NCBI GenBank assembly: GCA_039621445.1
Contig: CP154956.1
Location: forward strand, 54,685,026 to 54,749,025
DNA length: 64,000 bases
Direction: 5' to 3'
Origin: Euglena gracilis
Lineage: Eukaryota > Euglenida > Euglenophyceae > Euglenales
Shown here one piece after another: positions 37,080-48,262 of this stretch. Below the pieces are notes generated by a model. That model was not told where the DNA came from. It was given only the letters and a program-made list of their open reading frames with translations, and made no database searches. The stretch's first letter is position 1, and each line of letters begins with the position of its first letter. The position numbers were made by a program, and so were the translations under genes.

Positions 37080-37708
37080 CATACCTAGTTTGCGGGCACT
37101 TGGTGTTTTTGCGGGTTCTTGGGGCCCCACCCTTGGCCCTGAAAGGTGATGCGATTGAGAAAGGGTGGGGATGGTGTATTTGGCCTTTTCTGCCCCTTCC
37201 ATGTCCTTTCGCGCCTTGGTCTTTGTTCCAGAAACCGTTGTAGCTGAAGATGCCATCGTGGCCGGTTTGTGCCATTACGGCCTTTGTTTCTGCCATGGCA
37301 TGTGCGGTTTTGGATTCCATAGCCGCGCTTGTGGAATGCTGCCCCCCCCCCCATGGCTGCCGCCGGCTCCGCAAGCCGGAGTGGCCTGCAGGCTGTTGCC
37401 TCTGCCCTTTGCTGGGTCTTCGGGCCACTGTCTGCCTGGTTCTGTTGCAGTCATTTGGGGGGTCTGAATTTTGGAAATTTCTTTTAGGGAAGGAGCATCC
37501 ACGGTTTGCCACAGTCGACCCGCGCCGTTAGGTTGTCCAGCTGCTTCTTCTGCCCCCTCTTTAAGGTCTCCCAGTTGTACTCGTCTTGGGGAGTGCTTCT
37601 TTCATTAAAATCCTCCAAAATATATTTAGCATCTTCTGATTTAAGGACCGTCTCTCGTGTCACTTTCCGGATAAATCGACTCGATTGACTATCTTCTTCG
37701 TCATCCAA
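37080..37708 (-). pseudogene. gag-like DIRS fragment, first copy
   Basis: Minus-strand frames encode polar, Gln/Arg/Gly-rich sequence with no known fold. Parts are repeated about 1 kb away: shared DNA includes CACTGTCTGCC and CAGTCGACCCGCGCCGT. From its place beside DIRS remnants I infer a decayed gag-like region. Confidence 0.4.
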
Positions 37709-38137
37709 TGGACAAGGTGTTTGCAGCTACTGTCTTCTTCGTGCCGAAGGGGAAATTTGGGATCAGTCAACCCTGGCGACTAAGCTGGATCTCCTAACCT
37801 AACGTTGCAGAAACCCTTCCAAGCAGCACCGCGGCGAGAAAGGCATGACGTCGGCTGTCCTCGAGGGAGTGCGAGACCCACTAACCGAGCGCAGCAAGCA
37901 CACGGCACAGCCAGCAAGAAGGGACACCTCGGGCTCCGCACTTTGCCCTTGTGAGGACATGCCTTGCTCGCCGGCGGTGTTGTTTGGATTGTTTTGGTGC
38001 GTTGGGTTCGGAGGTCCCGCTTAGTGCCTTTTTAGCCGGAGTTGGCTGATTCTGAATTTGTCCTTCGACACCCAGAAGAATGGAACGTCAAATACCTTAT
38101 CAATTGGAAGAAGTAGAAGTCAATCAATAAATTCAAA

Positions 38138-38605
38138 TTATCCAGAAAAAGACGCTAGTGCAGAACCTCTAAGCAGAAATTGCGGAAGTTTCTGAAAAAT
38201 TTCAATGAAAGATGCACTTTCCAAGACGAACAAGACGAACAAGCTTTGGTGTACATTGTGATGTTGAACGTTGTCCCCCATGGCCCTGGTTACAATGGCC
38301 GTAGTGGCCTGCTGGCTGTTGCTTCTGCCCCTTGCGGGGTCTTCTGACCACTGTCTGCCAGGGTCCGTGGCCGTCACTTTTGGGGGGGGGTTCTTTTAGG
38401 GAAATTTCATTTGGGGAAGGGGCAGCCATGGTTCGCCGCAGTCGACCCGCGCCGTCAGGTTGTCCAGCTGCTTCTGCTTCTGCTGATCCAGCTTGAAGTT
38501 CACCAGCGCTGTTCGACTTGGAAATTTGCATCTCTCATTGAAATCTTTCAGATAATTCAACAGTTTCTGCTTTTAGGTTCTGCGGTAGCGTCTTTTTCTG
38601 GATAA
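38138..38605 (-). pseudogene. gag-like DIRS fragment, second copy
   Basis: A diverged second copy of the 37080-37708 segment, matching best over 38340-38475. The broken frames hold QTVVRRPRKGQKQQPAGH, which resembles QTVARRPSKGQRQQPAGH in the first copy. Confidence 0.4.
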
Positions 38606-38729
38606 TTTGAATCGATTGATTGACTTGGTCTTATTCTTCTCCCAATTGATAAGGTATTTGAGGTTTCTTTCTTCTGGGTGTCGAAGAGCAAATTAAGAAT
38701 CAGCAACCTCCGGCGGGGGACGTGGTGCT

Positions 38730-38789
38730 GTGCACAGCACAAGTCCCTGCTTGCTTGTGAGGGCGTGTCGCCCACACTGGCCTTCGCGC
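38730..38789. repeat. left inverted terminal repeat of DIRS copy A
   Basis: Its reverse complement matches 43043-43102 with few differences. It begins with the short palindrome GTGCAC. Confidence 0.75.
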
Positions 38790-39571
38790 ACACAACTACG
38801 CGAAATTGACTTTCGCCGACGAGTGATACAACAGGGAAGAATCCTGAAAAAAGGCTAATTTCAAGGAAACTGAGCAAATCAGCTGCGTTCCCTGTTCTGC
38901 AAAAATACAAGTGTCTTTCAATTCTCATTTTTTTCACAGGCACAGGTTCAGCGGGCTTAAATCCCCGAAGTGCCCAGTAGTGTTCCCTATTCGCTCAAAC
39001 ACAACCCCCTTTTTAAACTTTCCTTTCTCCCAGGAGAACAGGCTCCAAAGACCCCAAAACCAGCAGCTGTGCTCCCCTCCCGTACCCTGTTTAACAGACC
39101 AGAAGTTTCAAGTCTGCAGAACCAAGAACCCAAGACACCCGAGCAGGAATTCAAGAATTGAGAATTGCAAATTGAGAATTGCAAATTGAGAACTGCAAGT
39201 TGAGAATTTCAATTGAGAAATTGAAAATGGAACAATTGATGCAAGAAATTCAGAATCTGAGGAGATGGCATAAGTGAAGGAGAAGGTTGGGGGCCCAGCA
39301 ACAGGGACCCCTCCAGCCGGGGCAGCTGCAGAGGAGGATGTGGACATGGAAGAGGAGGGGTTTGAAGGAGAGCCTGCTGGCCATGCTGGCCAGTGGGCTG
39401 ATGTGCTGATGTGCTGCCTGCTGCAGTACATAATCCCACACACAGGGATGCCATTTTATTTTCCAGCAGGTTGGTCTCCCCTACCCCTTTGGATTTATTA
39501 AAGAACTCTGCTGATGAACTAACACATTACACGGGAGACCCCCAAGCCCCCCCCCCCCACGTAGAAACAGA

Positions 39572-40350
39572 TTGAACCAGAACCTCCACGAGGCACAGAA
39601 AAAAGAAAAACACTGCATGCACCTATTGGTGCATACAATTGAAACAGATGACTTGGAACATCTTAACCAAGCCACAGCTTGGTTGAGAAGCATATGGCAG
39701 GACCTGCAAGAAACCAGAAGACATTTGCTGGTGGGGAAAGATCACAGCACACTGGAACCAAGAGCAGACCTCACAACCACAAGACTGTTGTCAAAGGAGG
39801 AAGAACAGAAAATCAGACAACGACAGTCAAATCACAGTGGAAGAGGCAGATCACAGCACAGGGCAGCAACCCAGAACACCAGACCCAGAAGCATATCCAA
39901 CTACAGGGGAAAAGGAAAAGGAAAAGGAAAAGGGGGAAAGAAATAGCAGCTCTCAGGAGTGAAGGGGCCCTGGTGCAGCCCAGCCCACACCTGCACCAGG
40001 AGGAATTGTGCAAACAGATGCAGAACAGTGGGTCGCAGTTTCCAGAAAAATTCGACATTCCAAAACTTCTTCAGGAAAGCAACAGCAAACTGCCACCATG
40101 CACATGGCAGGTACCCAGGGAAAGAATTCAGGAGTGGCAAAAACTGGGAACAGACAGTGTTTTACGGCAAGCCATCATCAAGGGCTTAAAAGCACCAATG
40201 ACAGGAATCCCACCACTCAGACAACACACCAAAACAGCAAACAGCAGCAGCCACAGCAGCAGTGTTGGAAACCATAAACAAATACCTGGAAACAGCCATC
40301 AGAAAACTGACCACAGAGTAAATTGCAAAAAAAAAAAAACAGACAGTTGA
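39572..40350 (+). pseudogene. gag-like region of DIRS copy A
   Basis: Two overlapping frames, 39572-39946 and 39679-40350, encode polar sequence with an HLNQATAWLRSIWQDL helix, an Arg/Gln-rich stretch and a short Gly-Lys repeat (GKGKGKGKGG), then LHQEELCKQMQ and a second helical part. No zinc knuckle is seen. The split at an AAAGGA repeat is probably a slippage frameshift; copy B differs in repeat number here. The role is inferred from position upstream of RT. Confidence 0.5.
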
Positions 40351-40387
40351 CCCCAACACAGACAAGGAAAAGAGAGACACAGGAAAA

Positions 40388-41505
40388 ATGAGGCTGATAA
40401 CAGATCTGAGGGACCTGAACAGTTACAATCAAGTACCCAAACACAAAACAGAAACATGGAAAAGCAAAACTCCAGTTCAGTGGGTCATGGCATTGGACAT
40501 CAAAAACTTCTTTCACCACCTTCAGATCCACCCCAAGCTGCAGAGATGATGAGATTTCAAGTGGGGAACCAGGGTTTTCAGATCCAAGCACTGCCATTTG
40601 GGTGGGCCCTCAGCCCATGGTGGGCACAGAAGCTGACCAAACCACTTCGAGCTTGGCTTAACGAACAACAAATTCCCCACTGTTGGTATGTGGACGACAT
40701 CCCGATCCTAGGAGAAACAGCACAGTTGACAGCAGACAGAACAGCAACACTCATCAGGCAACTGACAGCGTGTGGAGTGAGACTGAACAGCAAGAAATCG
40801 ATGCAACAGCCACAGCAACAGGTGGCCTATTTGGGCCACATCATCGATCTGTTACACAGAAAAATCAGACCACTAACTTGGAAAGTGGCATTGACACTGA
40901 AAGGCATCAAACACCAGATGAAAGGCAATACATTTCAACCAATAGCAGTGGCCAGCCTGGCAGGGAACCTCCCAGACACATGCCACAACAACACAGCCTA
41001 ACAGGGGATCCCAGCACAGATGATGAAGCAGGCAGCCAAAGGGGTCTCCAAGAATTACAGAACCCTAGTATTTTGGAACAAATTCAAGTGCTGGACAATG
41101 TCAACACAGAAGACACAGGACATCATCCAACTGCTGCAACAGGCAGAGCATGCCCTGAGGAACCCAATCCCTCCCACACTCAGGCCCCAGAACAATTTGC
41201 AGTACACCATCACCTCAGATGCCAGTAACAAAGGATGGGGGGCAGTTCTCACACACAACAATCAGGAACTCAAGACATGTGCCGCACAGTGGGAAACAAA
41301 AGAAAGGAAAGTACACATCACCACCAAAGAAGCGCTGGCAAGCGCAAAGGCACTACAATTCCTCCTCCCACACATTCCAAACGGCTGCACACTGACAATT
41401 CAAACAGACGCTTCCAGCACAGCCTGGTGCTGGAAGAAAGGGTCAAAGATACCCACCAATTCTTCAACAACTGGGGGCACTGCACAACAAGAGCATTTAC
41501 CCTAA
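40388..41505 (+). pseudogene. reverse transcriptase and RNase H of DIRS copy A
   Basis: The RT opens at about 40388 (MRLITDLRDLN, then ALDIKNFFHHLQIHP). After a frame change at about 40545 it continues with FQIQALPFGWALSP and the catalytic YVDD at 40687-40698. RNase H (41020-41505) shows TSDASNKGWGAVL, an ITTKEALASAKAL helix and a further IQTDASSTAW. The following DNA (about 41633-41860) holds the VDLFANYHNDKL segment usual after the RT/RNase H of DIRS elements. The product would copy element RNA into DNA, but the frame breaks need repair or recoding. The same break is present in copy B. Confidence 0.75.
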
Positions 41506-42060
41506 CCCCACACACATTGCTCGGCAAACCAACAAAAGGGCAGATTGGCTCTGCAGGAATCCCGACCCCAAAAATTATGCTCTGGACATTAACATTTTTC
41601 ACAAGGTCCTGAAACTTTCCAATTTTACCCCCAGGTGGACCTGTTTGCCAATTACCACAACGACAAACTGAAAAAATATGCATCACGAAGGGTGGACCCC
41701 CACTCCCTGGGAATGCTTGGGACTTGAATTGGGGGTAATTCCAGAGCTGGGTCAACCCCCACTGGGATGTGATCCCCAGAACCCCGAGGCCAACAGGACC
41801 ATGCTCTTTGCCTGGTTTGCCTGCCAGTGTGGAAAACACAACACTGGTGGAGGGTTCTGACTTCAATCCAGTTTGCCACCCCCCTCATCATCAGGGGAAA
41901 GCCAATTTTTCGAGACCCAGGGGGTGCTCCCCCCACCGTCTTGGGGAACCCTTTTCACTATTTGTCAAGGCTAAACAGCCTGACCCCCTAAGACATTCGT
42001 TAGGCATTAAGAACATTGGAATCTCAAAATGATTTGTCTTACAATGTTCGCTTGCAGTGA

Positions 42061-42650
42061 GTGGCCTTGGATGTGGTGACAAACGCAAAAAGTGCAATTT
42101 TGTTACGGCAGGGGAAAAGACGACTTTTACAAGCGTCAAAAAAGTACAGGTACCTTGTCACCTACCCCATCCAAACACTTTTGACCATGGCTTTCCACAA
42201 TGACCCACCCAACCGCTTGTGTGACAGACTCATTTTGCAGATTCGGTTGACCACGTTGATCAGAAGTGGGGATTGTGCCAACTTGGTGTGGGCAATTTTT
42301 GAGTACCGTGGCCAGTTTTTCGTTCGGTGCACCACAAAAACTGGTCTCCACGTGAGAAACGTTGGTGGCATACTTGTTTGAACACCGTTTCCACCCCACC
42401 TCTTTGTGTCTTGGCTCAGAACGAATTTCCAAAAAAGTTTTACACATGTTAGAGTTGGGGGGGGTGGACACCAAAATTTTCAAAGTCCATTCTTTTAGGG
42501 CCACCACAGCCACCTTTTGGAGAAAGAGATCCCCAAGTACTTCATCCATGGGAGGCGGATGTGGACCACCCAAGCAACTTTGGACAAGTATTACTTGACC
42601 CTCCACAACACACAGAACGGGACAGAGATTTTGCAGGGGGTAACTGACAA
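42061..42650 (+). pseudogene. tyrosine recombinase of DIRS copy A, frameshifted
   Basis: Three consecutive frames carry the pieces of a tyrosine recombinase: an N-terminal part with a possible catalytic Arg in LIRSGD (about 42262), the HxxR box HSFRATTATF at 42488, and a downstream frame with the candidate catalytic Tyr in LDKYYLTL (about 42583-42600). The enzyme would join a circular DNA copy to the genome in place of a DDE integrase. Frame changes at about 42370 and 42530 are shared with copy B. Confidence 0.7.
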
Positions 42651-42656
42651 AGGCAG

Positions 42657-42764
42657 GCAAGCAGGGACTTGTGCTGTACACAGCACGACGTCCCCCCGTC
42701 CGGAAGCCGACGAAGGAAGGCGGACGGGGGGGGGGGACGAGGGGTGCACAGCACAAGTCGCTGC
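42657..42764. repeat. internal complementary region of DIRS copy A
   Basis: An inverted-repeat unit of about 108 bp: GACTTGTGCTGT at the left and GCACAGCACAAGTC at the right, with C- and G-runs between. Its arms match the inner edges of the terminal repeats. Confidence 0.6.
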
Positions 42765-43042
42765 TTTGAACGCCCTGCACATACTGAGACGTTTGTACGA
42801 TACCCTCACCTGGTCACCGGGCAGCCTATCGGTGCCAAAAATGCCTCTCGGTGTACCATGTGCGGTGCATGGGCCATCACGCAGGGGTTGGGGACCCCCC
42901 ACCTCAAGTATTCTGTGCCCTGTTTTCTGTGCCAGCATTCGGAGAGGAGGCCAGCACCCACACAGCATCCACCCCCCCCATCAAAGACCCCATGGGAGTT
43001 TGCACCGAGTCCCCCCCTCAACCACCCAAAACAGTGATGACC

Positions 43043-43102
43043 GCGCGAAGGACAGTGCGGGCGACACGCCCTCACAGGCAAGCAGCGACTTGTGCTGTGC
43101 AC
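43043..43102. repeat. right inverted terminal repeat of DIRS copy A
   Basis: Inverted match of 38730-38789. It is followed by C/G runs and the GGCACTAAGCGGGAC motif before the junction with copy B at about 43177. Confidence 0.75.
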
Positions 43103-43453
43103 TCCTCGTCCCCCCCCCCCGCCCCCCTTCCTTCGTCGGCTTCCGGGGGGGGAAGGCACTAAGCGGGACCTCTTTAACCAGCAACAGGGACCCCTCCAGC
43201 CTGGGCAGCTGCAGAGGAGGATGTGGACATGGAAGAGGAGGGGTTTGAAGGAGAGCCTGCTGGCCATGCTGGCCAGTGGGCTGATGTGCTGATGTGCTGC
43301 CCGCCGCAGTACATAATCCCACACACAGGGATGCCATTTTATTTTCCAGCAGGTTGGTCTCCCCTACCCCTTTGGATTTATTAAAGAACTCTGCTGATGA
43401 ACTAACACATTACACGGGAGACCCCCAAGCCCCCCCCCCCACGTAGAATCAGA

Positions 43454-44193
43454 TTGAACCAGAACCTCCACGAGGCACAGAAAAAAGAAAAACACTGCAT
43501 GCACCTATTGGTGCATACAATTGAAACAGATGACTTGGAACATCTTAACCAAGCCACAGCTTGGTTGAGAAGCATATGGCAGGACCTGCAAGAAACCAGA
43601 AGACATTTGCTGGTGGGGAAAGATCACAGCACACTGGAACCAAGAGCAGACCTCACAACCACAAGACTGTTGTCAAAGGAGGAAGAACAGAAAATCAGAC
43701 AACGACAGTCAAATCACAGGGGAAGAGGCAGATCACAGCACAGGGCAGCAACCCAGAACACCAGACCCAGAAGCATATCCAACTACAGGGGAAAATGAAA
43801 AGGAAAAGGGGGAAAGAAATAGCAGCTCTCAGGAGTGAAGGGGCCCTGGTGCAGGCCAGCCCACACCTGCACCAGGAGGAATTGTGCAAACAGATGCAGA
43901 ACAGTGGGTCACAGTTTCCAGAAAAATTCGACATTCCAAAACTTCTTCAGGAAAGCAACAGCAAACTGCCACCATGCACATGGCAGGTACCCAGGGAAAG
44001 AATTCAGGAGCGGCAAAAACTGGGAACAGACAGTGTTTTACGGCAAGCCATCATCAAGGGCTTAAAAGCACCAATGACAGGAATCCCACCACTCAGACAA
44101 CACACCAAAACAGCAGCAGCCACAGCAGCAGTGTTGGAAACCATAAACAAATACCTGGAAACAACTGCCATCAGAAAACTGACCACAGAGTAA
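43454..44193 (+). pseudogene. gag-like region of DIRS copy B
   Basis: Frames 43454-43798 and 43561-44193 correspond to 39572-40350 of copy A, with the Gly-Lys repeat shortened so that the first frame stops earlier. Otherwise the encoded sequence is almost unchanged. Confidence 0.5.
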
Positions 44194-44194
44194 A

Positions 44195-45372
44195 TTGCAA
44201 AAAAAACAGACAGTTGACCCCCACATTGACAAGGGAAAGAGAGACACAGGAAAAATGAGGCTGATAACAGATCTGAGGGACCTGAACAGTTACAATCAAG
44301 TACCCAAACACAAAACAGAAACATGGAAAAGCAAAACTCCAGTTCAGTGGGTCATGGCATTGGACATCAAAAACTTCTTTCACCACCTTCAGATCCACCC
44401 CAAGCTGCAGAGATGATGAGATTTCAAGTGGGGAACCAGGGTTTTCAGATCCAAGCACTGCCATTTGGGTGGGCCCTCAGCCCATGGTGGGCACAGAAGC
44501 TGACCAAACCACTTCGAGCTTGGCTTAACGAACAACAAATTCCCCACTGTTGGTATGTGGACGACATCCCGATCCTAGGAGAAACAGCACAGTTGACAGC
44601 AGACAGAACAGCAACACTCATCAGGCAACTGACAGCGTGTGGAGTGAGACTGAACAGCAAGAAATCGATGCAACAGCCACAGCAACAGGTGGCCTATTTG
44701 GGCCACATCATCGATCTGTTACACAGAAAAATAAGACCACTAACTTGGAAAGTGGCATTGACACTGAAAGGCATCAAACACCAGATGAAAGGCAACACAT
44801 TTCAACCAATAGCAGTGGCCAGCCTGGCAGGGAACCTCCCAGACACATGCCACAACAACACAGCCTAACAGGGGATCCCAGCACAGATGATGAAGCAGGC
44901 AGCCAAAGGGGTCTCCAAGAATTACGGAACCCTAGTATTTTGGAACAAATTCAAGTGCTGGACAATGTCAACACAGAAGACACAGGACATCCTCCAACTG
45001 CTGCAACAGGCAGAGCATGCCCTGAGGAACCCAATCCCTCCCACACTCAGGCCCCAGAACAATTTGCAGTACACCATCACCTCAGATGCCAGTAACAAAG
45101 GATGGGGGGCAGTTCTCACACACAACAATCAGGAACTCAAGACATGTGCCGCACAGTGGGAAACAAAAGAAAGGAAAGTACACATCACCACCAAAGAAGC
45201 GCTGGCAAGCGCAAAGGCACTACAATTCCTCCTCCCACACATTCCAAACGGCTGCACACTGAAAATTCAAACAGACGCTTCCAGCACAGCCTGGTGCTGG
45301 AAGAAAGGGTCAAAGATACCCACCAATTCTTCAACAACTGGGGGCACTGCACAACAAGAGCATTTACCCTAA
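44195..45372 (+). pseudogene. reverse transcriptase and RNase H of DIRS copy B
   Basis: Same organisation as copy A: an N-terminal RT frame 44195-44416 (RLITDLRDLN to HPKLQR), a frame change, then 44323-44868 with FGWALSP and YVDD, and RNase H at 44887-45372 (DASNKGWGAVL). Only a handful of residues differ from copy A, so the two copies separated recently. Confidence 0.75.
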
Positions 45373-45927
45373 CCCCACACACATTGCTCGGCAAACCAAC
45401 AAAAGGGCAGATTGGCTCTGCAGGAATCCCGACCCCAAAAATTATGCTCTGGACATTAACATTTTTCACAAGGTCCTGAAACTTTCCAATTTTACCCCCA
45501 GGTGGACCTGTTTGCCAATTACCACAACGACAAACTGAAAAAATATGCATCACGAAGGGTGGACCCCCACTCCCTGGGAATGCTTGGGACTTGAATTGGG
45601 GGTAATTCCAGAGCTGGGTCAACCCCCACTGGGATGTGATCCCCAGAACCCCGAGGCCAACAGGACCATGCTCTTTGCCTGGTTTGCCTGCCAGTGTGGA
45701 AAACACAACACTGGTGGAGGGTTCTGACTTCAATCCAGTTTGCCACCCCCCTCATCATCAGGGGAAAGCCAATTTTTCGAGACCCAGGGGGTGCTCCCCC
45801 CACCAGCTTGGGGAACCCTTTTCACTATTTGTCAAGGCTAAACAGCCTGACCCCCTAAGACATTCGTTAGGCATTAAGAACATTGGAATCTCAAAATGAT
45901 TTGCCTTACAATGTTCGCTTGCAGTAA

Positions 45928-46520
45928 GTGGCCTTGGATGTGGTGACAAACGCAAAAAGTGCAATTTTGCTACGGCAGGGGAAAAGACGACTTTTACAAG
46001 CGTCAAAAAAGTACAGGTACCTTGTCACCTACCCCATCCAAACACTTTTGACCATGGCTTTCCACAATGACCCACCCAACCGCTTGTGTGACAGACTCAT
46101 TTTGCAGATTCGGTTGAACACGTTCATCAGAAGTGGGGATTGTGCCAACTTGGTGTGGGCAATTTTTGAGTACCGTGGCCAGTTTTTCGTTCGGTGCACC
46201 ACAAAAACTGGTCTCCACGTGAGAAACGTTGGTGGCATACTTGTTTGAACACCGTTTCCACCCCACCTCTTTGTGTCTTGGCTCAGAACGAATTTCCAAA
46301 AAAGTTTTACACGTGTTAGAGTTGGGGGGGGGGGTGGACACCAAAATTTTCAAAGCCCATTCTTTTAGGGCCGCCACAGCCACCTTTTGGAGAAAGAGAT
46401 CCCCAAGGACTTCATCCCTGGGAGGCGGATGTGGACCACCCAAGCAACTTTGGACAAGTATTACTTGACCCTCCACAACACACAGAACGGGACAGAGATT
46501 TTGCAGGGGGTAACTGACAA
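45928..46520 (+). pseudogene. tyrosine recombinase of DIRS copy B, frameshifted
   Basis: Pieces at 45928-46248, 46229-46468 (HSFRAATATF) and 46387 onward (DKYYLTL) match copy A. The HxxR and Tyr boxes are again in different frames. A G run near 46325 is longer than in copy A. Confidence 0.7.
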
Positions 46521-47048
46521 AGGCAGGCAAGCAGGGACTTGTGCTGTACACAGCACGACGTCCCCCCGTCCGGAAGCCGACGAAGGAAGGCGGACGGGGG
46601 GGGGGGACGAGGGGTGCACAGCACAAGTCGCTGCTTTGAACGCCCTGCACATACTGAGACGTTTGTACGATACCCTCACCTGGTCACCGGGCAGCCTATC
46701 GGTGCCAAAAATGCCTCTCGGTGTACCATGTGCGGTGCATGGGCCATCACGCAGGGGTTGGGGACCCCCCACCTCAAGTATTCTGTGCCCTGTTTTCTGT
46801 GCCAGCATTCGGAGAGGAGGCCAGCACCCACACAGCATCCACCCCCCCCATCAAAGACCCCATGGGAGTTTGCACCGAGTCCCCCCCTCAACCACCCAAA
46901 ACAGTGATGACCGCGCGAAGGACAGTGCGGGCGACACGCCCTCACAGGCAAGCAGCGACTTGTGCTGTGCACTCCTCGTCCCCCCCCCCCGCCCCCCTTC
47001 CTTCGTCGGCTTCCGGGGGGGGAAGGCACTAAGCGGGACGTCCTTACC

Positions 47049-47371
47049 ATACCATTGTTTAGCGACCCCCCCCGGGGGGGTCACTTTCAACTCGAAGAAA
47101 CCCAGTCAGTTACTTTTTTCAGCCAAGCCAGTCAGTCCCTTTACCTCCCCGGGGGGGGGGGGTCGGGAAATCAGGAAAACCAGTCACTTTTTGGCCTTTC
47201 AAAGGTTTTTTGACCAAAATTTTCTCCGGCGCCTTCGCCGCCGGTTGGCCACTCGGCCACTTTTGGGTGATTTCTGACCTACCCCACCCCCGGGGGGAGG
47301 GGGATCACGGCCAGAAAACCAGACAGTCACCCTGAAAAAGCCAGCCAGTCAGGTGTTAAGCAATGGTCTGC
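47049..47371. mobile_element. hAT-like MITE inserted in DIRS terminal region
   Basis: A 323-bp insertion flanked by a perfect 8-bp duplication TCCTTACC (47041-47048 and 47372-47379). The subterminal inverted repeats contain CCATTG(C/T)TTA. The interior is made of C-run/G-run palindromes, a CGGCG..CGCCG hairpin and repeated CCAGTCAGT motifs. Related uninterrupted sequence at about 36487-36520 serves as an empty site. Confidence 0.75.
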
Positions 47372-47464
47372 TCCTTACCCAGCGCACCAAAACAATCCAA
47401 ACAGCACCGCCGGCGAGCAAGGCATGGCCTCGCAAGGCCTTTGTGCTTCGCCCTCGGTCCCTTC

Positions 47465-47863
47465 CAGGCTTTTGCTTAAGGACCCCGGGGGGGGGGGGGG
47501 TTCTGGCTAGCCAAACGGCTAGACACTAGAAACGGTGTACTAGCTGGACCCCCCCTCCCCTCCCGGGGACAGGGGGTCCGGGGTTACCCCGGACTGGAAA
47601 AAAAATTTCTCCGGCGCACAGCGCCGGAGGAAAAATGAGGTTTTTAACGGTTTTTGGCTGATTCTGTTCAAAAAAAATCCCAAAAAAATTCTCGGCCGTT
47701 CGCGCCGGTCACTTGAAAAAATTTCCACTAGCTAGCCCTGTTAGCAGACCCCCCCCGGGGGGGGGGGGTCTTCTAGAAAATCCACTAGCCAAGATGGGGC
47801 TAGCTGCAGACTAGCTGCAGACCAGCACCCCCCCGTTACCGCAATCCCTTGAGCAAAAGCCTG
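47465..47863. mobile_element. hAT-like MITE in the CTCGAGG terminal module
   Basis: A 399-bp insertion with 17-bp inverted ends (CAGGCTTTTGCTTAAGG; one mismatch at the right end) and a perfect 8-bp duplication GTCCCTTC (47457-47464 and 47864-47871). It contains a CCGGCGC-ACA-GCGCCGG hairpin and C/G palindromes but no transposase. Joining the flanks restores the module found intact at about 35440-35480 and 48440-48480. Confidence 0.85.
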
Positions 47864-48117
47864 GTCCCTTCCTCCCTTGTCGGTGTGCCATGAGGGAGTG
47901 CGACATCATAGCCTCACAAGGTTTTTGCGCTTTCCCCTGCAACCTCCAGCGGCCTGTGTGCTTCAGCCGCGGTTTTTTTTCGAACTCTTCTGCTTTCCCC
48001 AAAAAAACCCGTCATTTCTTTTTTTTTGAAACCCAGTCAGTCGCCCCCCTCCATTTCTGGAATCCAACTGAAAACTGGAAGCAGAAATGAATGCAATAAT
48101 CAACAATACAATGGTTT

Positions 48118-48262
48118 TTCGTACTCCCTCGAGGAAAACCGACCAGGGAGGAAGGGACACCGAGGGCGAAGCACAAAGACCTTGTGAGGCCATGCCTTGC
48201 TCGCCGGCGGTGTTGTTTGGATTGTTCTTGTTCGCTGGGTTAGGAGTCCCTGCTTAGTGCCG
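48118..48262. repeat. dispersed module with CTCGAGG palindrome
   Basis: A unit beginning TCGTACTCCCTCGAGG and passing through GGGCGAAGCACAAAG and CTTGCTCGCCGGCGG to GCTTAGTGCC. Whole or part copies in either orientation lie at about 35401-35490, 35930-36000, 36186-36265, 36480-36600, 37860-38036, 48418-48530, and, interrupted by hAT-like insertions, 47025-47900. From position I infer a terminal or internal complementary region of the second DIRS family. Confidence 0.6.

Larger units (their letters stand above)
38730..43176 (+). mobile_element. DIRS-type tyrosine-recombinase retrotransposon, copy A
   Basis: Bounded by inverted repeats at 38730-38789 and 43043-43102 (about 60 bp, including GTGCACAGCACAAGTC and GGGCGTGTCGCCC). 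The inner inverted-repeat unit at 42657-42764 carries the same GCACAGCACAAGTC motif in both orientations, which fits the internal complementary region of DIRS elements. Order of coding pieces: gag-like, RT, RNase H, then tyrosine recombinase, with no DDE integrase. Frame breaks make it non-autonomous as it stands. Confidence 0.8.
43177..47040 (+). mobile_element. DIRS-type retrotransposon copy B, tandem to copy A
   Basis: A near-identical repeat of 39296-43176 in the same orientation, lacking the left terminal repeat and the first 560 or so bases. Differences are a few substitutions and repeat-length changes (fewer Gly-Lys units near 43795, a shorter A run near 44198). Its right inverted repeat is at 46913-46972 and its internal complementary unit at about 46527-46634. 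It has the same frame breaks as copy A. Confidence 0.85.
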
